From: Streptomyces sulfonofaciens | Lineage (GTDB): Bacteria > Actinomycetota > Actinomycetes > Streptomycetales > Streptomycetaceae | Direction of reading: 5' to 3' | NCBI RefSeq assembly: GCF_014656295.1 | Contig: NZ_BNCD01000003.1 | Location: 472,155-536,154, forward strand | Length of the DNA stretch: 64,000 nucleotides | Notes under the pieces: generated by a model | The model's input: only the letters and a program-made list of their open reading frames with translations | Databases searched by the model: none | What the model was told of the DNA's origin: nothing | Translations under genes and position numbers: made by a program | Shown here: in pieces, positions 34,161 through 41,379 of the stretch | Numbering within the stretch: position 1 is the stretch's first letter | Layout: every line of letters begins with the position of its first letter

Positions 34161-35186
34161 TCAGAGCTTCAGGGTGGCGGCCAGCGGCAGGTGGTCGCTG
34201 GGGGTGCGGGGCAGGGTCCACGAGCGGACCGGAGTGATCCCCCTGACCATGATCTGGTCGATCCGCGCCATCGGGAACGACGCGGGCCAACTGAAGCCGA
34301 AGCCGTCCCCGGCCGCCCCCTGCGTCGACCGCATCTGCGCCGTCACCCCGTTCAGGGCCCGGTCGTTCATCGTGCCGTTGAGGTCGCCGAGCAGCACCAC
34401 GCGCTCAAGCGGCTCCCGGGCGATCGCCTCACCGAGGGCGTCCGCGCTCTCGTCCCGCTGGCTGGCCGTGAATCCGGCGTCCACCTTGACCCGCACCGAC
34501 GGCAGGTGCGCCACGTAGACGGCCACGCGCCCGGCCGGCGAGCCGACCGAGGTGCGCAGGGCCCGCGTCCAGCCCAGTTTGATGTCCACCGGCTCGGTGC
34601 CGCTCAGCGGGTACTTGCTCCACAGGCCCACGGTGCCCTGCACCACGTGGTAGCGGTAGGTGCCGGCCAGCGCCTTCTCGTACACCGGGAGCGCCGTCGC
34701 CGTCAGCTCCTCAAGCGCCACCAGGTCCGCCCCTGCCGCGGCCACGTCCCTGGCGGTGCCGGACGGGTCGGGGTTGTCCGCGTTGACGTTGTGCGTGGCG
34801 ACGGTCAGATCACCGCCGGTGCCGGTCCGGTCCACGACCAGCCCGCCGAACAGGTTCAGCCACACGGCCACCGGCAGCACCAGCGCGAGGAGCGCACTCA
34901 CGGACCTGCGCGCCAGCGCCGCGACGAGCAGCAGCGGCACCAGGACGCCGAACCAGGGCAGGAAGGTCTCCGAGAGGCTGCCCAGGTTGCCCACGGTGTT
35001 CGGGATCTGCGCGTGCAGGAGCATCACCAGCGCGAGGGCCACCGCCAGCGCCGCCACGACCAGGCCGCGGCGCCACATTCCCGCCCTGCCGCCGCGCCGC
35101 CAGCCGCCGAACACGCGCCCGAAGCGGGACCCGCGGCGTCCGTCCCCCGTGTCGCTGCCCGTCTCCGTCACGTACGCCTGCGCCAT
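34161..35186 (-). CDS. Membrane-anchored endonuclease/exonuclease/phosphatase-family protein
   Basis: 341 residues. Three hydrophobic helices (about 37-57, 66-86, 88-110) anchor a C-terminal EEP domain presumably facing outside. EEP motifs: VATHNVNADNPDP near 122, LVALEELTATALP near 147, LGDLNGTMNDRAL near 265, RIDQIMVRG near 306 and SDHLPLAATL at the C-terminus, covering the metal-binding Glu/Asp and catalytic His. The substrate may be nucleic acid, a phospholipid head group or an inositol phosphate; sequence alone does not decide. I use the ATG at 35186, preceded by a GGGG tract; upstream in-frame starts lack a better ribosome site. Confidence 0.82.
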   Translation of the reverse strand: MAQAYVTETGSDTGDGRRGSRFGRVFGGWRRGGRAGMWRRGLVVAALAVALALVMLLHAQIPNTVGNLGSLSETFLPWFGVLVPLLLVAALARRSVSALLALVLPVAVWLNLFGGLVVDRTGTGGDLTVATHNVNADNPDPSGTARDVAAAGADLVALEELTATALPVYEKALAGTYRYHVVQGTVGLWSKYPLSGTEPVDIKLGWTRALRTSVGSPAGRVAVYVAHLPSVRVKVDAGFTASQRDESADALGEAIAREPLERVVLLGDLNGTMNDRALNGVTAQMRSTQGAAGDGFGFSWPASFPMARIDQIMVRGITPVRSWTLPRTPSDHLPLAATLKL

Positions 35187-35665
35187 TCCCCATGCCTCAC
35201 TGCCTGCCGTGCACGCCATCCCCACCCCAGACCCTAGGCGATCAACACGACCGCCCCTGCCGTGCGGTGGAGTCCTTCGTGGCCGTCCCCACCCCCCGTC
35301 ATATCGCACCGTCGGGGGCCATATCGCCAGGCAGGGCGGGAACAGCCGTACGAACAGGAGGACGAGGCGGCCCGGAACCCGGGTTCCGGGCCGAGGTGTT
35401 GTCGGACGCTCTGTGACAGAACAGACACACTTGCTCCACCGGATCCCGTCCTCGCGGGCCGTGCCGGCGGTCTGCCGGGCGGAATCCGGCCGGCGGGGCC
35501 CTGGGCCGGCTGCCCGGCGCCTGCGCGCGGTGCTTTCCGTGCGGCGGGTGCGGGTGTGACGCGGGTCCCCCGGGGCCCTAGCCCCCCGTCGGCACGTGGT
35601 GCCACCATGGGGGTGGTCCGGAGACGCCGTGAGGGCGCTTCGAGATGACAGAAGGAGCCGTTGCG
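35187..35665. repeat. 479-bp divergent gap with a 26-bp perfect palindrome
   Basis: No supported gene; a 128-codon open frame on the plus strand is Pro/Arg/Gly-rich and looks spurious. The region 35368-35393 is a perfect 26-bp palindrome centred on CCC|GGG (half-site CGGCCCGGAACCC). It could be an operator for a dimeric regulator or a cruciform-type transcription stop, and it lies about 180 bp upstream of the EEP gene and 270 bp upstream of panB. Confidence 0.6.
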
Positions 35666-36550
35666 ATGACGCAGATTCCGGCTGCCCAGAAGCCAGCCCC
35701 GATCGGCGGGCAGAAGTCCGACAGCAGCAGGGCGCTGTACGGCGGCAAGGGCACGCGCCGCATCACCGTACGCGACATCACCACCGCCAAGGAGCGCGGC
35801 GAGAAGTGGCCGATGCTCACCGCCTACGACGCGATGACCGCGTCCGTCTTCGACGAGGCCGGGATCCCCGTGATGCTCGTCGGCGACTCGATGGGCAACT
35901 GCCACCTGGGCTACGAGACGACCGTGCCCGTCACCCTCGACGAGATGGCCATGCTCTGCGCCGCCGTGGTCCGCGGCACCAGCCGCGCGCTGATCGTCGG
36001 CGACCTGCCCTTCGGGACCTACCAGGAGGGGCCGGCGCAGGCCCTGCGCAGCGCCCTGCGCCTGGTGAAGGACGCCGGCGTGGGGGCCGTGAAGCTGGAG
36101 GGCGGCGAGCGCTCCCACCGCCAGATCGAGCTGCTGGTCGAGTCCGGCATCCCGGTCATGGCGCACATCGGGCTGACCCCGCAATCCGTGAACACGATGG
36201 GCTACCGCGTCCAGGGCCGCGGCGAGGAGGCGGCGCAGCAGTTGCTGCGGGACGCCAAGGCGGTGCAGGACGCGGGTGCGTTCGCCGTCGTGCTGGAGCT
36301 GGTGCCGGCCGAGCTCGCGGCCGAGGTGACCCGGGTGCTGCACATCCCCACGGTGGGCATCGGGGCCGGCGCCCAGTGCGATGCCCAGGTCCTGGTCTGG
36401 ACCGACATGATGGGACTGACGGCCGGGAAGATGCCGAGGTTCGTGAAGCAGTACGCGGATGTGCGGCGCGTCATGTCGAATGCGGCCCAGGCGTTCGCGG
36501 AGGATGTGGTGGGCGGCGCCTTCCCCGCGGAGGAGCACGCCGTCCACTGA
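35666..36550 (+). CDS. panB: 3-methyl-2-oxobutanoate hydroxymethyltransferase
   Basis: First step of pantothenate synthesis: transfers a hydroxymethyl group from methylene-tetrahydrofolate to alpha-ketoisovalerate, giving ketopantoate. The 294-residue product has the PanB barrel motifs: LTAYDAMTASVFDEAGI near 46, LVGDSMGNCHLGYETTVP near 68 with the metal Asp, VKLEGG near 138, HIGLTPQSVN near 165, VLELVPAELA near 207 with the catalytic Glu, and IGAGAQCDAQVLV near 232. Two ATGs are possible; I choose 35666 because AGAAGGAG lies 8 nt upstream, whereas 35645 has none. A stem-loop follows the stop. Confidence 0.95.
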   Translation: MTQIPAAQKPAPIGGQKSDSSRALYGGKGTRRITVRDITTAKERGEKWPMLTAYDAMTASVFDEAGIPVMLVGDSMGNCHLGYETTVPVTLDEMAMLCAAVVRGTSRALIVGDLPFGTYQEGPAQALRSALRLVKDAGVGAVKLEGGERSHRQIELLVESGIPVMAHIGLTPQSVNTMGYRVQGRGEEAAQQLLRDAKAVQDAGAFAVVLELVPAELAAEVTRVLHIPTVGIGAGAQCDAQVLVWTDMMGLTAGKMPRFVKQYADVRRVMSNAAQAFAEDVVGGAFPAEEHAVH

Positions 36551-36589
36551 CGGAGCCCCCCGCTCCGACCGAGCCACTGCGGCACCACG

Positions 36590-36623
36590 GCAGCCCGTCG
36601 ATCTTCCCCCGTCGACGGGCTGC
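36590..36623 (+). terminator. panB stem-loop
   Basis: Perfect 12-bp arms (36590-36601, GCAGCCCGTCGA, and 36612-36623) with a 10-nt loop containing TCTTCCCCC, 39 bp after the panB stop. Confidence 0.75.
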
Positions 36624-36761
36624 TGCCGTTCGGGCCCGCTGTACCCGCGGGCACGGGCGCACCGCGGGTACCGGGACGCCGGTGCGAGGACGGCCGGCGC
36701 GCGCGGCCGCCCGCGCCCCGTGCCCGGCACGTCCGGGCCCTGCCCGACGGGGTGTCCGCGG

Positions 36762-36805
36762 CTCGTCGGCGGGCTGTCGGCGGACTGTCGGCGGGTTGTC
36801 GGTGC
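36762..36805 (+). repeat. Four 11-bp direct repeats before the ABC operon
   Basis: Units at 36762-36772, 36773-36783, 36784-36794 and 36795-36805 share the core TCGGCGG/TCGGTG with TGTCGG in three of them. The period of 11 places each copy on one helical face, 20 bp before the ATG of the ATPase gene. An operator function is suggested by spacing and position only. Confidence 0.65.
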
Positions 36806-36824
36806 CGCCTGGCACCTTGGCGGC

Positions 36825-37847
36825 ATGACACGCAACGACAAGAGCCCCGGCGGCCGTGGTGCCACCGTCATCACCGTGCGGGGGCTGGTCAAGCACTACG
36901 GCGGGACCAGGGCGCTGGACGGCGTCGACCTGGAGGTCGGCGAGGGCACCGTGCTCGGCGTGCTCGGCCCGAACGGCGCCGGCAAGACCACCCTCGTACG
37001 CATCCTGTCCACCCTGATCGTGCCCGACTCGGGCACCGCCACCGTCGCCGGCTACGACGCCGTGCGCCAGCCCCGGCAGCTCCGCCGCGTGATCGGCCTC
37101 ACCGGTCAGTACGCCTCGGTCGACGAGAAGCTCTCGGGCCGCGAGAACCTCTACCTCATCGGCCGCCTGCTCGACCTGTCCGGCAGGACGGCACGACGGC
37201 GCGCGGACGAGCTGCTGGAGCGGTTCTCCCTCACCGAGGCCGCCAGGCGCCCCGCGCACACCTACTCCGGCGGTATGCGCCGCCGCCTCGACCTGGCCGC
37301 CTCCATGATCGGTCAGCCCGCCGTGCTCTACCTGGACGAGCCCACCACCGGACTCGACCCGCGCACCCGCAACGAGGTCTGGAGCGAGGTCAGGCGGATG
37401 GTCGGCGACGGCGTCACCGTGCTGCTCACCACCCAGTACATGGAGGAGGCCGAGCAACTGGCCGGCGAGCTCACCGTCATGGACCGCGGCAGGATCATCG
37501 CCGGCGGCCGGATCGACGAGCTCAAGGCCCGCGTCGGCGGGCGCACCCTGCGGATCAGGCCCTCCGACCCGCTCCAGCTCCGCCCGACGGCGGCCGCACT
37601 CGACGAATTCGGCCTGACCGGGCACGGCCGGGCCGGTGTGGACACCGAGTCCGGCACCGTGCTCGTGCCGATCCTCAGCGACGACCAACTGACCGCCGTG
37701 GTCGGCGCGCTCTCCGCGCGCGGCGTCGCGCTCTCCTCCATCAGCACCGAACTCCCCAGCCTCGACGAGGTCTTCCTGTCCCTCACCGGACACAGGGCCG
37801 GCGTGGCCGAGGACCCCGCACCCGCTCTCGAAGAGGTCGCCGTATGA
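36825..37847 (+). CDS. ABC transporter ATP-binding protein (DrrA type)
   Basis: Cytoplasmic ATPase of a drug- or metabolite-exporting ABC-2 system, 340 residues. Walker A LGPNGAGKTT near 48, signature YSGGMRRRLDLA near 146, Walker B VLYLDEPTTGLDP near 168, and the H-loop position occupied by Q in TTQYMEEAEQLA near 205, as is usual for DrrA-like proteins. The C-terminal 90 residues (TLRIRPSDPLQL, then LPSLDEVFLSLTGH) match the DrrA extension. No strong Shine-Dalgarno precedes the ATG at 36825. Its stop overlaps the permease start (ATGA). The degraded AfsR-like regulator next door may once have controlled the pair. Confidence 0.93.
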   Translation: MTRNDKSPGGRGATVITVRGLVKHYGGTRALDGVDLEVGEGTVLGVLGPNGAGKTTLVRILSTLIVPDSGTATVAGYDAVRQPRQLRRVIGLTGQYASVDEKLSGRENLYLIGRLLDLSGRTARRRADELLERFSLTEAARRPAHTYSGGMRRRLDLAASMIGQPAVLYLDEPTTGLDPRTRNEVWSEVRRMVGDGVTVLLTTQYMEEAEQLAGELTVMDRGRIIAGGRIDELKARVGGRTLRIRPSDPLQLRPTAAALDEFGLTGHGRAGVDTESGTVLVPILSDDQLTAVVGALSARGVALSSISTELPSLDEVFLSLTGHRAGVAEDPAPALEEVAV

Positions 37848-38659
37848 CTACCGCACTGCTCACCCGGTCCGCCGCGGCCGAGGGCCGGATCGGCCTGCGC
37901 GCCCACGCGCGCCACACCGGGGCCCTGGTCCGCCGCAACCTGCTGTGGATCAGGCAGGACCCGGAGTCGATGTTCGACGCGGTGCTGATGCCCATCGTCT
38001 TCACGCTGCTGTTCGTGTTCGTCTTCGGCGGCGCGATCGCGGGCAAGGGCAACCAGGACGCGTACGTCGGGTACGTGGTGCCCGGCCTGATGGCCATGAT
38101 GGGCATGAACCTCGCCATGGGCGTGGGCACCGGCTTCAACCAGGACTTCCAGAGCGGGGTGATGGACCGCTTCCGGTCGCTGCCGATCGCCCGCTCCTCG
38201 GTCCTGATCGCCAAGATCGTGGTCGAGATAGGCAGGATGCTGGTGGCCACGGCGATCCTGCTGGCGGTGGGCTTCCTGCTCGGCCTGTCGGTGGCGAGCG
38301 TGCCGGGCCTGTTCGCGGCGATCGGCCTCGCGCTGGTCTTCGGCTCGTCGATCATGTGGATCTTCCTGACCATGGGCGTCACGATGAAGAACGCCCAGGC
38401 CATCCAGGGAATGGGGTTCCTCGTCCTGATGCCGCTTCAGTTCGGTTCCTCGATCTTCGCTCCGACGTCGTCCATGCCGGGCTGGCTGCAGGCGTTCACC
38501 GACTACAACCCGCTGTCGTCGCTGGCCGACGCCGCCCGGGGCCTGATGAACGGCGGCGCGCCCATCGCCCACGACGTACTGGTCACGCTGGTCTGGTCGG
38601 TCGTCATCACCCTGGTGATGGCACCGGTCGCCATCCACAAGTTCCGCACCAAGAGCTGA
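37844..38659 (+). CDS. ABC-2 type permease (DrrB type)
   Basis: Membrane partner of the preceding ATPase, 271 residues with six predicted helices. ABC2_membrane features: the N-terminal LVRRNLLWIRQDPESMFDAV segment (about 28-47), LPIARSSVLIAKIVVE near 118, and the C-terminal MPGWLQAFTDYNPLSSLAD region near 213, typical of DrrB and daunorubicin-resistance permeases. The pair would form a homodimeric exporter; the cargo is unknown. A bulged terminator follows. Confidence 0.92.
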   Translation: MTTALLTRSAAAEGRIGLRAHARHTGALVRRNLLWIRQDPESMFDAVLMPIVFTLLFVFVFGGAIAGKGNQDAYVGYVVPGLMAMMGMNLAMGVGTGFNQDFQSGVMDRFRSLPIARSSVLIAKIVVEIGRMLVATAILLAVGFLLGLSVASVPGLFAAIGLALVFGSSIMWIFLTMGVTMKNAQAIQGMGFLVLMPLQFGSSIFAPTSSMPGWLQAFTDYNPLSSLADAARGLMNGGAPIAHDVLVTLVWSVVITLVMAPVAIHKFRTKS

Positions 38660-38660
38660 C

Positions 38661-38722
38661 CCCCGCGGTGTCCCGCGGACCGCACGGCCGGGCCGTGACC
38701 GCTTTGCCGGCACCTGCGGGGG
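38661..38722. terminator. Nested stem-loop after the ABC permease gene
   Basis: CCCCGCGGTG (38661-38670) pairs with CACC-T-GCGGGG (38711-38721) with one bulged base, enclosing an inner CACGGCC/GGCCGTG dyad (38683-38697). It sits between convergent reading frames. Confidence 0.6.
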
Positions 38723-38723
38723 C

Positions 38724-39633
38724 TCACAGCAGGGCGGTGGCTTCTTCCAGGCGGAGGCCGCCGCCCTCGGCGTACGCGGCCGCGTACTCCTCGTCGCCGA
38801 GCACGGCCCGGCTGGCCGCCTCGACCTGTTCGGTGATCTGCCTCTCCAGCACGGAGGCCCGGTGCCCGGGCGGCAACTGACGGCGGGCTGCGCCCAGCAG
38901 CCGGGCGGCGTCCCGCGCCCGCGCCCCGCCGTCCAGCGCGGTGAGCGCGATGGCGCCGTTGGTCAGGAAGACCGCCGGCAGTTGCGGCGCGACCACCCGG
39001 GCCAGCGGGTCCAGGGAGCGGTCGATGGTCTCCCGCGTGGTGCGCAGGCCCCGCCCGTACTCCCCGTCCACCATGTCGATCCACGCCTGGATGCCCGCCA
39101 TGATCCCGTCGAAGACCACGAACCCGGTGGTGCCGAAGCCCTCGCGCAGCAGCCGCAGGTGCTCGCGCGCCTCCGCGGCGCGGCCGGTGCGGCTCAGCAG
39201 CATGGCGAGGAAGAGCCGCGCGGCGGGCGTCGCCTCGTGGCCGACGTGCCGGCCGGCGGCGATCACGGCGCGCGTCATCTCCTCACCGCGCTCCTCCTCG
39301 CCCATCTCCACCAGCGCGGCCGCCATCCGCACGGTGAGCACCGCGCCCTGCGCACGGGCGCCCAGTTCCCCGGTGTGCGCACGCGCCGCTCGGTAGTCCT
39401 CCAGGGCACCGGATGGCCCTGCGCAGCCGTCCCACGAGCGCCTGGAGCGCTCCGCCCGCATCGGCCGGCGGCCGGTCCCCCCACACCTCGGCCACCAGGA
39501 CGGACGCGGGGACGGTACGGCCCGGCCGGAGCGCGAGCACGGTGAGCAGGGCACGCAGGCGGGCCCCGCCGACCGGGAGGGGCGTACCGTCGGCGCGCAG
39601 GGCCCGGGTGGTGCCGAGAATGCGGTAGCGCAC
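38724..39633 (-). pseudogene. Remnant of an AfsR/SARP-type regulator with internal deletion and frameshift
   Basis: The GTG at 39633 starts a clean SARP-like winged-helix N-terminus (VRYRILGTTRALRADG, then VLVAEVWGDRPP and LQALVGRLRRAI) that stays open to about 39405. At that point homology jumps to a different frame, which begins GALEDYRAARAHTGELGARA and continues as a helical TPR-like C-terminal segment to the stop at 38724. A full-length protein of this class has the rest of the BTAD domain, an NB-ARC ATPase and TPRs between these parts; only about 300 codons remain. Both parts keep high third-position GC, so the deletion looks recent. GACAAT 6 nt before the GTG suggests a leaderless promoter survives. 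Confidence 0.78.
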
Positions 39634-39925
39634 GGCCCCATTGTCCCCGGTCCGCGCTGTGGCCTTGGTCACTGTCCTCCCCCTGCCCGGGCCGGCGGCG
39701 CATCGCCGCGGCCCCTCCCCGTCTCCACGGGCCCCGGCCGACTCTCCCCGGCGCAGCCCGGCCCTTCCCGCCCCCGGGGCCCCGCCCGGGCCCCGCCCGG
39801 GAACCACCCTCGTACCCCGGCACGTTCCGGTTGCGTCCCGTGCCCGTTGCCGGGGCCGCGGCCGGTACAGGTAGCTTCGGACATCCGTATCGCCACCGCA
39901 CCCCCGCCCCCAGGAGCCCCGCCTC

Positions 39926-40735
39926 ATGACCACCGCCACCACCCGCCGCCCGGGCGAGCGGAGGATCAGCCCCGTCTTCCTCGGCATCGTGGCCGTCATG
40001 GCCGCCGCGGGCTGGGCCGCCTGGACCGGCGCCACCAGCGGCGACGGCACGGGCCTGGCCGTCTTCGTGTTCGTCACCGCCGCCTGGGTCGTCTCACTCT
40101 GCCTGCACGAGTACGCGCACGCCCGTACCGCGCTGCACAGCGGCGACATCTCCGTCGGCGCCAAGGGCTACCTCACGCTCAACCCCGTGAAGTACACCCA
40201 TGCGGTGCTCAGCATCGTCCTCCCCGTGCTCTTCGTCATCATGGGCGGCATCGGGCTGCCCGGCGGTGCCGTCTTCATCGAGCGCGGCCGTATCCGGGGC
40301 CGCTGGCGGCACAGCCTGATCTCGGCCGCGGGACCGCTGACGAACGTGCTCTTCGCCGTCGTCTGCACCGCCCCGTTCTGGCTGGGCCTGCTGGACGGCG
40401 TACCGGCCCCGTTCCGCTACGCCCTCGGCTTCCTCGCCCTCCTCCAGGTGACGGCCGCGATCCTGAACTTCCTGCCGGTGCCGGGGCTCGACGGGTACGG
40501 GGTACTGGAACCCTGGCTGTCGCACGGGGTGCGCCGCCAGGTGGAGCCCTTCGCGCCGTTCGGGCTGCTCGCCGTCTTCGCCGTGCTGTGGATCCCGTCG
40601 GTGAACGGCGTCTTCTTCGACGTCATCGACGCGGTGCTGCGCGCGCTCGGCGTGCACGAGTGGGACACCTACTGGGGCCAGCAGCTCTACCGCTTCTGGC
40701 AGGGCACGCCGTTCGTTCCGCCGCTGAACGGATAG
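39926..40735 (+). CDS. Site-2 protease-like (M50) membrane metallopeptidase
   Basis: Multi-pass membrane protein of 269 residues with about six hydrophobic segments. The zinc motif HEYAH (residues 61-65, in SLCLHEYAHARTAL) lies in an early helix, and the second conserved M50 element NFLPVPGLDGYGVL near 180 supplies the metal Asp. SAAGPLTNVLFAVV near 133 is also typical of S2P homologues. It lacks PDZ and CBS domains, so it is a minimal family member. The substrate is unknown; such proteases usually cut membrane-bound anti-sigma factors or peptides. ATG at 39926 has AGGAG about 8 nt upstream. The 292-bp gap to the pseudogene (39634-39925) holds only promoters. Confidence 0.87.
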   Translation: MTTATTRRPGERRISPVFLGIVAVMAAAGWAAWTGATSGDGTGLAVFVFVTAAWVVSLCLHEYAHARTALHSGDISVGAKGYLTLNPVKYTHAVLSIVLPVLFVIMGGIGLPGGAVFIERGRIRGRWRHSLISAAGPLTNVLFAVVCTAPFWLGLLDGVPAPFRYALGFLALLQVTAAILNFLPVPGLDGYGVLEPWLSHGVRRQVEPFAPFGLLAVFAVLWIPSVNGVFFDVIDAVLRALGVHEWDTYWGQQLYRFWQGTPFVPPLNG

Positions 40736-40915
40736 GGACGGGCGGGCCCAGGGCCCACGGCGCCCGGCTCCCGGCCCACGGCTCCCGCGCGCCGCAGCGG
40801 CCGGCTCTGCTGCGGGGTGCCGTACCGGCTCGTACGGGACATGACCGCCGACACAGGCCCCGCACGGTGGCGGAGCCCCGGTGTGCCCGCGCGTTCCCCG
40901 CACTTGCCGATCGTT

Positions 40916-41320
40916 TCAGAGCGGGGTTCGTAGGCGGCGGACGCATACGAGGCTTCAGGCCGGTTCGAGCAGGCCCTGGTGGATGTCGGCGCGTCGCTCG
41001 TAGCGCATGCGGACTCGCTCGAACCGGTGCAGCCAGGCCAAGGCTCGCTCGACCACCCGGCGGACCTCGCCCGGTCCGGAACCGTGGGCGGCGCCGCGTC
41101 GGTCGATCATGGGCTTGATGCCACGTTTCCACGGCAGGCGGCGGTACTCGTCGACGTCGTGGCCCCGGTCGGCGTACAGCCGCCGGGGCCGGCGGCGAGG
41201 GCGACCCCGCAGACCCCGGATCGGCGGCACCGCGTCCAGCAGTGGCGGGAGCTGGGTGGCATCGTGCCGGGTGCCCCCGGTGAGCGTGACGGCGAGCGGC
41301 GTTCCGTGACGGCGGTGATC
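40916..41320 (-). mobile_element. C-terminal remnant of an IS5-family transposase
   Basis: Reading the minus strand from about 41320, the frame gives HGTPLAVTLTGGTRHDATQL, then LYADRGHDVDEYRRL, HGSGPGEVRRVVERALAWLH and RRADIHQGLLEPA, the DDE-domain end of IS5-family transposases common in Streptomyces. A TGA at 40955-40957 interrupts it; the frame then continues SLVCVRRLRTPL to a stop at 40916. The N-terminal half and left end are missing, so it cannot move. It abuts the 3' end of the NAGPA/metallophosphatase gene, suggesting an old insertion or recombination at this border. Confidence 0.85.
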
Positions 41321-41379
41321 AACCGCCCGGTGAGGGGCGCCGGGACCCGCGGCCCCGGCGCCCCCGCGGTGCGCGTCGG

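Noticed and set aside
35262-35648. 128-codon plus-strand ORF before panB
   Set aside because: Low-complexity Pro/Arg/Gly composition, spans the 26-bp palindrome and has no ribosome site.
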